A DNA stretch of 53,837 bases from Desulfocapsaceae bacterium. Its GTDB lineage: Bacteria > Desulfobacterota > Desulfobulbia > Desulfobulbales > Desulfocapsaceae. Positions 8,901 through 17,232 of this stretch are shown here, piece by piece. How positions within the stretch are numbered: position 1 is the stretch's first letter; each line of letters begins with the position of its first letter. The notes under the pieces were generated by a model. It was not told the DNA's origin, ran no database searches, and saw only the letters and a list, made by a program, of their open reading frames with translations. The stretch is taken from assembly GCA_031292275.1 (NCBI GenBank), contig JARLHL010000003.1, positions 1 through 53,837 of the forward strand. The letters are read 5' to 3'. Both the position numbers and the translations under genes were made by a program.

Positions 8901-9704
8901 CTGGGCAAGATTCGAGGGCGGAGTCGTGACGATGGGGAGCAGGCTTGCAGCAAAGAGAGGCCGGTTGTGGGCTGCATCGAGTTCGGGGATGCGGGCAGCA
9001 TAGGATTTCACCGTGTCGGCGTTGGCTTTCCAGTCAGCAACCCACGGATTGGTCAGAGAAGAGGTATCCAGCGAAACCCAGAGAAAGCCGCCGCCCGCAA
9101 CCATTGCCGCCGGGACAGTCATACTCACCGTATAGATGAGGCCGAGCGATCGGGCCAGCGCGGGTTGCCGCAGGGCATAGGAGAGGATCTGCCCCCAGGA
9201 GATGGCTTTATCGGGCGGCGGCAGCGTGGAATTCACTGGCGGGGCCTGGCCGCGGAGGGCGCAGCCGAAACCCTGGCCGACAAAAATATCCCCGCTTCGG
9301 GGCTTATTGAAAGGAAAAGCGCCTGTGTAACTCTGGGGCAGCGATTTCCTGATGCGCGCCGCGGCGGGCGGCACAGTTGTCAATTTGCCGCTCTTGACCG
9401 CGATGCCCTTCGCGACCAGCTGGTTGTACAGGCCTGTGAACAGCTGTGTTGCAACCGCAGGAGGCTGGGCGAGGAAGGAGACCGACTTCGCCGGGGCGGT
9501 GGAGGTGGAGGGAAGCGACGCGAGCCCTGCCGCCAGATTGACGATCAGCGGTACGGCGGTTCCGGCAAACTGCGGGCCTCCGCCTAAAGGAGCCGTGGGA
9601 TCGCCAACCGGTAAAAGCAGGATATTGACGGTAAGGGTGCCCGAAGGACCGTCCCATCGTTGCGGAAAAGCCATAAGGCTGAGTTCGAGGTCATTTAATG
9701 CCAT
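5928..9704 (-). CDS. Giant protein of unknown function, 1258 residues
   Basis: No function is recognised. The protein is rich in Pro, Ala, Leu, Gly and Asp, has no signal peptide or membrane span, and reads as a chain of beta-sandwich-like domains: VPVLRYGNTYEFRVRLVD (about 465-485) resembles a fibronectin-type strand pattern, and FGFWTYEFRVGHAGLWSTAQ (about 1040-1060) with the following GRFGRPLRVSGIQHP is a distinctive block I vaguely recall from other uncharacterised bacterial giants. Residues 1-120 look like a separate globular start. AGAGGAG precedes the ATG, which is only 15 bases after the stop of the 1641-residue gene, so the two are cotranscribed and probably act together. It may be truncated by a frameshift at its 3' end (see 5651-5950). 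Long frames on the opposite strand are artefacts of its base composition. Confidence 0.85.
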   Translation of the reverse strand: MALNDLELSLMAFPQRWDGPSGTLTVNILLLPVGDPTAPLGGGPQFAGTAVPLIVNLAAGLASLPSTSTAPAKSVSFLAQPPAVATQLFTGLYNQLVAKGIAVKSGKLTTVPPAAARIRKSLPQSYTGAFPFNKPRSGDIFVGQGFGCALRGQAPPVNSTLPPPDKAISWGQILSYALRQPALARSLGLIYTVSMTVPAAMVAGGGFLWVSLDTSSLTNPWVADWKANADTVKSYAARIPELDAAHNRPLFAASLLPIVTTPPSNLAQAQLEAEEYDDGFAQIVHANQPETIDTATLDADQIAPGTEAGIQLGWDDEQVTVWLNNQIDLLRDRVGATTLTPEAPLGVQGYRVDVRLQGDSQWDSLCVVNGTLPFNQTTYGAPASTSISGNEFWLSPAPVRVSMDDNSMNDNPAWLPLYFAQWAGSSLVLPDPVVNLLAFAVQNANSSPPPPLPPLTLANPNPDLTAVPVLRYGNTYEFRVRLVDITGGGPLMTDPAIHPGPAPTTAIRFLRYVPPKSLEVAASPGLTPFPVAPPALAPPAVRTIQTLSVQRPRISYPEAVFAGVDPSTFDLANLGTLIQQAWASGRAINVPDPDVDRFEVRVEARIPINDTGQSGTDPGDLDGLYRVLYSVEVPFPAGADPTVTLALDYTDGIDDIAKIPPPPIGTTTLPIPTSRDIRVRLFPKAAVRTGYYGSDAAMVGLSSDYAVRKEAAAEDALFTSTPELQLQAFFFQPGANIAQILGQQMNLQQQDLTFTGQPGIRTVFGGSGTLRHSISPDGGSFVFSNQTELLGHWLVALVLDVERDWTWTGFGSPALSYQRDGRDIGTVLLPPVIGPGISGNPGQKPQRSFSRIIFFDGVNPQPGPGDFPKELQLNYTVTASFNSAASQQYPFTIHLPVTTPPVQVPKIVATGIAESPYHHSPTYAETALRDRFLWIEFDSPINDPEDTYFARVLAYGPDPLLAGDLLPQYNVSRMLADTIEPALPVDPEPVRRIFSGQSGDESGLEAMTRMVPADPVGVGSSGRHFLLPLPANLTAEDLELFGFWTYEFRVGHAGLWSTAQGRFGRPLRVSGIQHPCPHLICTPQRIANGVGATAPFAVTVYNGNRLYDLKTGDPQTRIWFMLYAQVLQADGASYRNILLDHREGTILANSPLKGQIRLNPQHGPNRSPIAGILFPQKDIEARLTLVCLPAGTALSVLAVEVLPGPLVDPNRDLVADSTGTTGAGGTSTDTLREDPLGAGLGSRRILRTSPLTAVPFIC

Positions 9705-9719
9705 GTTATGCTCCTCTGT

Positions 9720-12700
9720 CTAGACGCCCACCGTAATCTGCGGCGTGGTGACTGATTGCGAAAACTGCCAGGATCCGTCCCAGTCGATGCTGACGACCCA
9801 GCAGATGCTCAGATGGATACCGACGGAACAGGAAGCGAGCAGGGTGATGGTCTCAGGACCGAGCGTGACGGAGGTGTCGTTCAGCTCGGGATAAGGGGTA
9901 TTCGACGGGTTGAAGACAATGGGCGGAACAAGCGGGCTGAGCCCGAATCCAAGCGCCGCGGTGAGCGACAGGCTGGCACTGGCCAGGCCGTCAAGGACAT
10001 CGACCGAGGCCTGTCCGCTCAGGATGGCCATCAGGGCGATGGAATTGCCCGTAACGCTCAGTTGGACCGCGATGGTGACGGAGGCAGAGCCCGAGGCAAT
10101 GCCGAGGTCGATGGCAAGCCCGAGCCCAATACCCGCCTGGATACTGAAAGAAGGCTTGTTGGCGCGGACGCCGAAATCCATAAGACCGTTTCCGGCTAGC
10201 GGCGAGACGATCCAGTTGAAGGGATTGCCCGGATCGCCTATGCCGACGAAGAAATCAACGGCCAGCGGCGAGAGCTGGACATTGAGGCCGAGATCGAGGC
10301 TGATGTCCGTCAAATCGCCCAGGCCGAGCGGCAGATCGCCGATGGTGAAGCTGTCGCTGACTGTGATCGAGCCATTGGACACGGCGACGTCCAGATTGGC
10401 GCCGGCACCGCCGGGCAGGAATTGGGCCAGGGCCTGAAGGTGACTGAACACGGCCTTGACGGCGCTGAGCGCATCGCCCATTTGGATGTTGAGGCCGGTG
10501 AGTCCGGCCTTGGTGTGCTCATCGGCGTAAAAGCCCCCGGTGATGGTCAGCACCGGACTATTGCCGAAGGCGGGGACGGTGACGAGAAACGAGAGCGTAC
10601 CGACGCTGAGGCTCCAACTGGGCGAGGTCTGGGAATCGACGGTGTAGACCAGTTGGGCGGGCGGCGGGCCTGCCTTGGTGGTGTCGGCATACTGAAGATC
10701 GATGCGGATGAGGCCCAGATCAATGAGTGTGGTTGTCGGTGTATCTGTGAAGGGGAACGATTTGTTGTAATGAAAACCCTGGCCGATGGTGTCGATCTGT
10801 TCCATCGTGCCTTGAATGATTGAAAGCGCATTGGCGATGTCGGGGAAGAGGCCGCTGGAGTTCAGGATAGAGGCCAGATCACCCAGGTTGGGCGAGCCCG
10901 GGTTCAAGGGCACGCCGCCGGATTTCGGGCTTCCGGTCGGTTTAGGAAACTGGAGTCCGGGAGTGGCCGCCGCCGTCGGAATCTGAGGCGATTCGAACAG
11001 GACTTTATTGGTCCCGGTGGAATGCATCAGACTATAGAAATTGATCGGCTGCGCCAGCTGCAGTATATCCTTGATGTCCGCCAGGTACCAGAGGTCGGTG
11101 GTGCCTGCGGGCTGCACCAGAGGGACGGGAAAGTCGCTGGCCAGAGCAGAGGGAGCAGGCTCGGTATATTTCCGCCGGCCCATGCTCCAGCCGCCGCCGC
11201 GCGGAATCTGCGGGGCGCCCATGAGCGCGACGCCCAGGGCGGGCCAGGGTCCGGCAGTGCCAGCGGTGATCATATCGGTCTGGAAGGCGGAACAGCGCAG
11301 GGTGGTCCCGGGCAGGCTGTTTGCGGCGCCGGCCTCGATGGTGCCGGCAATGGCTGCGTTCAGAGCACCGATCTGGCTGAACAGATCCCTCATGACGTCA
11401 GGGTCGGGCACTTTACTGTCGGGCTGAACCTGGAGATAGCCGACCATGTCCCGGGAGGCGACAAGCACCGGAGGGTTGACAACGCCCTGCACCGCTGCGC
11501 TGAAGCCGCCGCTGACGGTCTCAAGTCCGGGCGACACGCCGAGATCGGCGTCAAAAAGCACCTTGGTGAAGAGAAAGGGTATGGCGGGGTCGGAGCTGTT
11601 GGCAACCGTGACGGTATCCGCCTGTTCCCGAATGTTACGGACGTTGAATACCCCGGCAAGCGCCCCTTGATGCACACGATTGCTCCAATCGGCGGCGGGG
11701 TCGGCGGGAAACTGGAACTGACCGTGCGAGGCAGGCTGCCATCCGGTGTCGCTGCGCTTCACCCATCCGGCGTTCTGGCGCAGCATGGTAATGGTGCGGA
11801 CGGTACGGATACAGTAGGGATAGATGACGCTGGCGGCCTTTATTACCTCATAGGACGTTCGCCCGATTGATGTATCGAACTGGACCTTGATGATTGCAGG
11901 CGGAATCTGGTCGGGCTTGTTCCAGTCGCTGAAGATGCTGGCCCCGTAGCCGGAGAAATCGATGCGATTGAGAGGAACCCCGGGCTGGGTGCCGCCGGCA
12001 CCAAACTGATTTTCGAACATGATGCCGACGTCGCCCGTACTGCTGGCAGGCCCCTGGCCGAGCACGGTGTATCCATAGCCATTGGGGGCGAGGCCGTTGT
12101 AGGGACCGTGGGCCGAATCCACCTCGGTTGCGCCGGGGAAGAATGCGTCGGGCCGGTCCGGATGCTGAGGCTGCACCGACAGCTGGACAGCGCCTTCCAG
12201 GGTGGGGACCGGGGGGCTCGGATCCGGGACAAAGGACTCCGGAAAGAGTGGCCGGTTGAGATGGAACCGGCCGCCGTTCAAGAGGAAGGATGATCCGTAC
12301 GAATATTTCTTATACTCAACATGGTTGGGCTGAATGATGAGGGCGTTCAAGCCGAAGGGCAGGCTGAAAACCGCCCCGAAAGGAACTCCCGCAGAGACAT
12401 TGCTGATGTTGTTCAGAAGAAGCGGGCCGGGGCTGAAGGGAACCAGCTGCTGATCGTCGGGGGACGTCAGGAGCAGCGGCAGGCCGTCGGACGGAGGATC
12501 GCAGAGAATGGGCCCCTGCTGATCGGCCGACGTCGATTCCATCGGCTCCCAAGACATCTGGGGCAGGGCAAAGGTCACAGCGAGGGCGCCGTTGAGGGCA
12601 AGCGACATCCCGCTGATGGCCAGCGGCGGCGCAGGCGTCGTCACGTCAGTCTGGGTTTGAAGACGATCAGAGGAACCGATACGCCGGGCCAGGGAAGGAA

Positions 12701-14645
12701 ACAGCGCCACACCGAAGAGATCGACGCGGGTCGAGAGGTCGAGCAAGGCGGGAGAGGCGGTTGAGCCCCGGCGGGCTGCGGCAATGACATCCCCTTCGAG
12801 GCTGAGGACCGACGGAAAAGGAGTCCCCGCTGTCCCGGCATTGTTCGGCGACGGCAGCAGGGCAAAGGCCAATGCAGGCTTGGTGTTTCCCCCGTCCCAG
12901 CCGATGACTGCCAGGAGAATGGCCTGCATGCCGCCCTTGGATTCCGGCGGGATCAGCGACAGATCGAAATTGGCGGCATAGGGGTCCGGCAGCGTGGGCA
13001 GCAGCCAGCGCAATCTGAAATACAATCCGATGACGCAACGTTCAACATCAAGGCCATGCACCATCCCGGACACGATCAGCACAGAGGGAGCGTCGACCCC
13101 GAGCAGCACATTTTCAAGCGCGATCGAGTCGACTGGTGCCTTAGCATCGGCCCGGTCCGCGAGAAGGAAAAGAAAGGTTGCGTGCTTGGCGGCGTCGAGC
13201 AGGAGCATGCCGCCAGCCTGGTACGGAATTTTCGAACCGGTAGAGAAGAGCGGGCGGTCGAGATAGGCCGCAAGCTCACCGGTGCTGAAAAGCAGCTCCC
13301 GGGCGGGCAAGGCCAGGAAGACGAAGAGAAAGTCGGGCGGCGTGCTGAATTTAACAGTGGCGCTCAATGTCGAAGGGGCGGTCTGCGGCCAGAGCCGGTA
13401 TACAGTATCGGCGGGCCGGGCCTTACCGAAAACGACGCTATAGAGACCACCCATACCGATCTCGAACAGTCCGGTGGTAATGGCTGCCCCGGACGACTCC
13501 ACCGCCGTTGCGACGAAAGCACCGCCATGAACGGCAAGGGCCGCAGCCCCCGGCCCGGCAGCTTCCGGGAGACTCGAGATACCGGTAATCGAAAGAGGCA
13601 GCGACCACCCGGCCCCGGCAATTTTTGCCTTTCCGGAAGGCATGAACAGCGTGGACTGAACGGTGGAAAATGCGAAAGTCTGCGGCGAAGCGTCGCAGGG
13701 TATCAGCACCGACGGGAGCCCGCCGACCTGCTCCGGCGTTTTCTTGTTCCAATGCAGCTTTATCGTTGAGCCATAGGCATGGGCGGTGCAATCGGCCACG
13801 ACCTCGAAGACGGCGCCGGTCTGCTGAAAAACGACGGTGACGCCGGACGGCGGTTTGAAGACCGCAGCGGCGGCATCGGCGCCCGGATTACCGGCAGGCA
13901 CGGGGCCGGGAGCCGGGGCGAGACCGGCTTTGAGAGTGAGGGTCGCATTGCTCGGGACAATATAAACACCGTTTTGATAACTGAGCGGAACCGACGACGT
14001 AAGCGTGCCCCCGGTGATGGTAAATCCTGTAAAAGCTCCGCCCGGCAGCGTAGAAGAGAGCAGCTGCGCAAGGAACCAGACGCTGCCCGGACCGAGCGTC
14101 AGGCTCGACGGCGAGGGCGAAGGGGAAAATTGCCTCTGGCAGGGAAATACCCCGAAGGGCGAGGAGGCGCTGCCGAAGGCAAAGGGAATGGAAACGGTGA
14201 AGGGAATGAAATCCACCCAGTGCAGAACCCCCTGGAGGTCTTGGAAGGGTCCGTATGTCTGCAGAACCTGCGCACCCCGGACCCAATCGGGCTGACCTTT
14301 CGGGCTGGCCTGGGTGGCGGCCAACGGACTGCGGATTATGCCAAAGAAGGAGGGCTTCGGCTGCGCCAATGCGCTCGCCGCAATCTGCAGCAGCTCGGTT
14401 ACGAGCTGCGGATTGGCCGGCGGTTGTGCATGTACTGGCCCGGGAACTGCGTGTATTTCCGCAAGGGACTTCCCGGCAAGAAGACTGGCGGCGAGACCGG
14501 AACGGGCGGCAGCCAGGGCCTCCGCTGAAACGCCGGGGCCAGGACTCCAACCGAAAGTAAGCTGTTCAAGAGAGGCGGCAAGAGAGGCGGCATCATTGCC
14601 ACTGCAAGGTTCACTATCGGGACGGGAAGGATCTGAAGTAATCAC
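9720..14645 (-). CDS. Giant protein of unknown function, about 1641 residues
   Basis: No function is recognised. The start taken is GTG 14645, with GAGGAGG 5 bases upstream; ATG 14666 in frame would add 7 residues but places that ribosome site inside the gene. There is no signal peptide. The body is beta-rich and Ala/Gly/Pro/Leu-rich, with recurring phrases such as LDRPLFSTGS and LNRPLFPESF. The last 200 residues are a striking run of alternating small and hydrophobic residues (GLGLAIDLGIASGSASVTIA, then SVDVLDGLASASLSLTAALG) that looks like amphipathic beta-strands. I recall similar C-terminal blocks in other uncharacterised giant proteins, without a confirmed name. It leads a two-gene unit with the 1258-residue gene. 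Candidate roles (surface structure, lipid-binding groove, secreted effector) are guesses. Confidence 0.85.
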   Translation of the reverse strand: MITSDPSRPDSEPCSGNDAASLAASLEQLTFGWSPGPGVSAEALAAARSGLAASLLAGKSLAEIHAVPGPVHAQPPANPQLVTELLQIAASALAQPKPSFFGIIRSPLAATQASPKGQPDWVRGAQVLQTYGPFQDLQGVLHWVDFIPFTVSIPFAFGSASSPFGVFPCQRQFSPSPSPSSLTLGPGSVWFLAQLLSSTLPGGAFTGFTITGGTLTSSVPLSYQNGVYIVPSNATLTLKAGLAPAPGPVPAGNPGADAAAAVFKPPSGVTVVFQQTGAVFEVVADCTAHAYGSTIKLHWNKKTPEQVGGLPSVLIPCDASPQTFAFSTVQSTLFMPSGKAKIAGAGWSLPLSITGISSLPEAAGPGAAALAVHGGAFVATAVESSGAAITTGLFEIGMGGLYSVVFGKARPADTVYRLWPQTAPSTLSATVKFSTPPDFLFVFLALPARELLFSTGELAAYLDRPLFSTGSKIPYQAGGMLLLDAAKHATFLFLLADRADAKAPVDSIALENVLLGVDAPSVLIVSGMVHGLDVERCVIGLYFRLRWLLPTLPDPYAANFDLSLIPPESKGGMQAILLAVIGWDGGNTKPALAFALLPSPNNAGTAGTPFPSVLSLEGDVIAAARRGSTASPALLDLSTRVDLFGVALFPSLARRIGSSDRLQTQTDVTTPAPPLAISGMSLALNGALAVTFALPQMSWEPMESTSADQQGPILCDPPSDGLPLLLTSPDDQQLVPFSPGPLLLNNISNVSAGVPFGAVFSLPFGLNALIIQPNHVEYKKYSYGSSFLLNGGRFHLNRPLFPESFVPDPSPPVPTLEGAVQLSVQPQHPDRPDAFFPGATEVDSAHGPYNGLAPNGYGYTVLGQGPASSTGDVGIMFENQFGAGGTQPGVPLNRIDFSGYGASIFSDWNKPDQIPPAIIKVQFDTSIGRTSYEVIKAASVIYPYCIRTVRTITMLRQNAGWVKRSDTGWQPASHGQFQFPADPAADWSNRVHQGALAGVFNVRNIREQADTVTVANSSDPAIPFLFTKVLFDADLGVSPGLETVSGGFSAAVQGVVNPPVLVASRDMVGYLQVQPDSKVPDPDVMRDLFSQIGALNAAIAGTIEAGAANSLPGTTLRCSAFQTDMITAGTAGPWPALGVALMGAPQIPRGGGWSMGRRKYTEPAPSALASDFPVPLVQPAGTTDLWYLADIKDILQLAQPINFYSLMHSTGTNKVLFESPQIPTAAATPGLQFPKPTGSPKSGGVPLNPGSPNLGDLASILNSSGLFPDIANALSIIQGTMEQIDTIGQGFHYNKSFPFTDTPTTTLIDLGLIRIDLQYADTTKAGPPPAQLVYTVDSQTSPSWSLSVGTLSFLVTVPAFGNSPVLTITGGFYADEHTKAGLTGLNIQMGDALSAVKAVFSHLQALAQFLPGGAGANLDVAVSNGSITVSDSFTIGDLPLGLGDLTDISLDLGLNVQLSPLAVDFFVGIGDPGNPFNWIVSPLAGNGLMDFGVRANKPSFSIQAGIGLGLAIDLGIASGSASVTIAVQLSVTGNSIALMAILSGQASVDVLDGLASASLSLTAALGFGLSPLVPPIVFNPSNTPYPELNDTSVTLGPETITLLASCSVGIHLSICWVVSIDWDGSWQFSQSVTTPQITVGV

Positions 14646-15122
14646 TTTGACCTCCTCACGACGCATTCTGGATAGGGAAGGTGATTATCGACCGCTTTTC
14701 CAGGAAGGCCTGAAAGAAGCTCACCCTGTTATCGTTCGTCTTGCTATGTGACTGTAATCTAGTGCCGCAAACCCAATGATGCAATATTTATTTATGAATA
14801 TTATTTGTTCTTCCTATAACAAGCGGACAAAATTCATTGGAGGGAGTCACGATTCGGATCATCTCCCACACGATTGCGAAATCCGAAACGCTGTTCTTGA
14901 AGTGTTGCTGATACGGGAATTCCAGGTTGCGATCAGAGGACGCCTGCACCCCTAATCTCCGGAGAACTGTTGACACTGCCGCCGAAGATGCAGCGGCACC
15001 GCAGGGTCGGGAAGACCTCATAGTCGGTCATGCGCTTTGCCCTGCGGCCGGAAATGCAGGCCCGGGGCTGGTGCCTGACCGCATAAAGCCAGAGAGTCTC
15101 TCTGCTCAAAGCAGAAAGCATT
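14646..15122. other. Gap between giant genes and fabD
   Basis: About 480 bases without a supported gene. The part nearest the giant gene should hold its promoter, but I see no convincing -35/-10 pair. 14780-14820 is AT-rich. Short frames here have neither ribosome sites nor recognisable products. Confidence 0.5.
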
Positions 15123-15144
15123 GAGGGCCCAGAAAAGGGCCCTC
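15123..15144 (-). terminator. Perfect hairpin downstream of fabD
   Basis: GAGGGCCC (15123-15130), loop AGAAAA, GGGCCCTC (15137-15144): an 8-bp perfect stem about 24 bases past the fabD stop. No T-run follows on either strand, so it may be a transcript-end stabilising hairpin instead of a classical intrinsic terminator. Confidence 0.45.
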
Positions 15145-15167
15145 CGACAGCCGGATAAAAATTTGAC

Positions 15168-16127
15168 CTAATTTCGACACGTCCCTTTCAGCACTGCGGT
15201 ACAGGTGGCCAGGCTCTCAGGCGAATCCACCTGCATGACGGTGCAGAAGCTGTCCTTGGGAACAATCTTTTTTATCAGGCCCTTGAGGACGGCCTTCGGC
15301 CCGACCTCAATAAAGGTATCGACACCGTCGGCAAGCATGCGGTTGATCAGTTCGAACCACCTGACCCGGGAGGCGATCTGCCGGGCCATCATCGCCTTGA
15401 TGGCCTTGCTATCATATTCTGTCGCGGCGGTGACATTGAAATAGATCGGATACTCAGGCTTTCTGAAGACAATATCTTCCATAAAACGGGCGAAATCAGG
15501 GATGGCACCGGCCACCAGAGGACTGTGATTGGCTATGCGGATATTCAACGGTACCACCCTGGCCCCCCGCTCCACGGCGATGGCGGTGATCTCGTCCATG
15601 GCGTGTTCATTACCGGAGATAACGGTCTGTACACTGGTATTATGGTTGGCCAGGGTGACGACGCCAACGCCCTCATAGGCGGCGATCAGCCCCTCAACCT
15701 CCGTCAGGCCCAGCCCCACCACCGCCCGCATGCCGCCGGGATACTTCTGGCCCTCCCGCTCCATCAGCGCCCCCCGCCTGGCGATCAGACGGATGGAGTC
15801 TTTCAGGCTGACCACACCCGCTGCATAGAGGGCGGAATACTCACCGGCGCTGTGTCCGGCAAAACAGCTCACCGGCACATCATGGCCCAGGGCCTTGCGC
15901 ACCGCGCACCAGCAGATCAGATTGGTCACGGTAATGGCCGGCTGGAGGTGAATGGCCCGGCTCAACTCGTCCATGGGCCCTTCATGACACATCTTCCCCA
16001 GGGAGAAGTCACAGACGGCATCGGCCTCTTCCATGATGGCGGCACACTCCGGATCGGCCTCCATAAACCCATTCCCCATACCTAAATACTGGGACCCCTG
16101 ACCAGGAAAAAGCACAGCAATCTTCAT
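15168..16127 (-). CDS. fabD: Malonyl-CoA:ACP transacylase
   Basis: Transfers malonyl from CoA to acyl carrier protein to supply fatty acid synthesis in the cytosol. The 319-residue length is normal. The N-terminal FPGQGSQ (7-13) and the nucleophile elbow GHSAGE (91-96, Ser93) are present, and the partner His201 lies in IANHSPLV at the position it has in E. coli FabD. AGAGGGAG stands 6 bases before the ATG. It stands alone: no acpP, fabF, fabG or fabH gene adjoins it, unlike the usual fab cluster, so it may be a second copy or a dispersed gene. It could instead serve a polyketide-type pathway, but no synthase is nearby. Confidence 0.93.
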   Translation of the reverse strand: MKIAVLFPGQGSQYLGMGNGFMEADPECAAIMEEADAVCDFSLGKMCHEGPMDELSRAIHLQPAITVTNLICWCAVRKALGHDVPVSCFAGHSAGEYSALYAAGVVSLKDSIRLIARRGALMEREGQKYPGGMRAVVGLGLTEVEGLIAAYEGVGVVTLANHNTSVQTVISGNEHAMDEITAIAVERGARVVPLNIRIANHSPLVAGAIPDFARFMEDIVFRKPEYPIYFNVTAATEYDSKAIKAMMARQIASRVRWFELINRMLADGVDTFIEVGPKAVLKGLIKKIVPKDSFCTVMQVDSPESLATCTAVLKGTCRN

Positions 16128-16666
16128 ATAGCACTCCCTCTATTACCTAAAACTTGATTTTTCTTCTGTAAGAACAACGCTCTGGAGCTGCCATGCACCC
16201 GGACGGATGAACTGTCTGTTAACATTGGCAATCAACCGTTCAAGGCCTGGCAACGACGTCAACCATGCAAGAAATGTCAACAATAAAACACAAGAACAAG
16301 CATTCATTACACCTGCGGCTGCGAACAGGCACGATCCAAGCCTGCCCCCGGGCGGGTACACTTGGTATTGTCACGGCATAAGCAATGCTCAAATCAGCAC
16401 CCTACGGCCTGCCGGAACGCCTGGTCAGTATGAAGCAAATATGGTGCCAGAAGCGGAGGGGATATAAAACATTGCGTAATCATTGACATACGAAACAAAA
16501 CGTTTTCTTCTAGTCGCAATTTGAGACATCGAATCTCACTTTTAGACAAGGAGGGGGACAATCTGGAATCGGTCGAGCGGCACGGCGAGGAGGAAAACGT
16601 GTCTCCAGGGGCGGAAAGACATCACCCGGAAACAGGATTACAGGGAGGGATCGCGGGAAATAATAA
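16128..16666. other. Gap between receiver gene and fabD
   Basis: About 540 bases with no supported gene. It should hold the fabD promoter. On the plus strand TTGACA (16483-16488) is followed by the palindrome AAAACGTTTT (16497-16506), but no good -10 is spaced from it and no plus-strand gene follows. No RNA gene is seen. Confidence 0.45.
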
Positions 16667-17056
16667 TCAGGATTCGCCGGCATGAATCCCCATGCCTCTA
16701 AGCAGAGAGATAATTTTTGCAATCTGGACAGGTTTATCGAAATAGCCGCAAGCGCCCAGAGTCAGGGCCGTTTCCCTGATCTCACTGCTGCCATAGGCCG
16801 TCAGCAGAATAACCGGTGTTCCCGGTTTGTGGACCATGACGTATTGCAGAATTTCCAAGCCTTCATTCCCTTCCGAATGCGAAAGTCTCAAGTCGGTTAT
16901 GATGGCGTTGTAGCTATTGTCCCTAATCATGCCAAGGGCATCATCCAGGGTCATGCAGTCATCCACCTTGACATCTGCGCCGCGCAGGAGTTTTTTGTAG
17001 GAAAATCCCATCGCTGCCTCGTCATCGACGAAGAGAATACGTTGTGCTGTCTCCAT
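16667..17056 (-). CDS. Single-domain response regulator (CheY-like receiver)
   Basis: A 129-residue receiver domain without an output domain. The acidic pair Asp11-Asp12 (FVDDE), phospho-acceptor Asp55 (IITDLRL), Thr86 (ILLTAYG) and Lys108 (YFDKPV) are all present. ATG 17056 is chosen because it sits 5 residues before the first beta strand; an ATG at 17074 is in frame. It lies downstream of the NtrC-type regulator on the same strand, separated by 176 bases containing a palindrome. It could be an alternative phosphate sink or relay for the kinase at 18527-21175, which is inference from position. Confidence 0.85.
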   Translation of the reverse strand: METAQRILFVDDEAAMGFSYKKLLRGADVKVDDCMTLDDALGMIRDNSYNAIITDLRLSHSEGNEGLEILQYVMVHKPGTPVILLTAYGSSEIRETALTLGACGYFDKPVQIAKIISLLRGMGIHAGES

Positions 17057-17195
17057 AAAATTATATTGCCTCATTCAGGTTGTATAGAGATGTCTACAGA
17101 CCATCCATACAAAAAGAATGCCAAAATACTTGAACGGCAATAAACTGAAATTATGGGTGTAATTTGTATACAAGACCCTTTCCTTCTGTCTTATC

Positions 17196-17214
17196 ATGAG
17201 ACGGTCTGTCTCAT
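17196..17214. repeat. Palindrome ATGAGAC-ggtct-GTCTCAT
   Basis: A perfect 7-bp inverted repeat with a 5-base spacer, followed by TTTT on the plus strand, lies 18 bases past the NtrC-type gene stop and 140 bases before the receiver gene. It may be a transcript-end hairpin or an operator for the receiver gene. Confidence 0.45.
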
Positions 17215-17232
17215 TTTGAGAGAGGGGGGTTC

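Noticed and set aside
11022-14528. Several 150-280 codon plus-strand frames inside the 1641-residue gene
   Set aside because: All are antisense shadows in GC-rich coding DNA, overlapping each other without ribosome sites.
16483-16506. TTGACA followed by AAAACGTTTT as a promoter
   Set aside because: No suitable -10 box at the right spacing and no plus-strand gene downstream.
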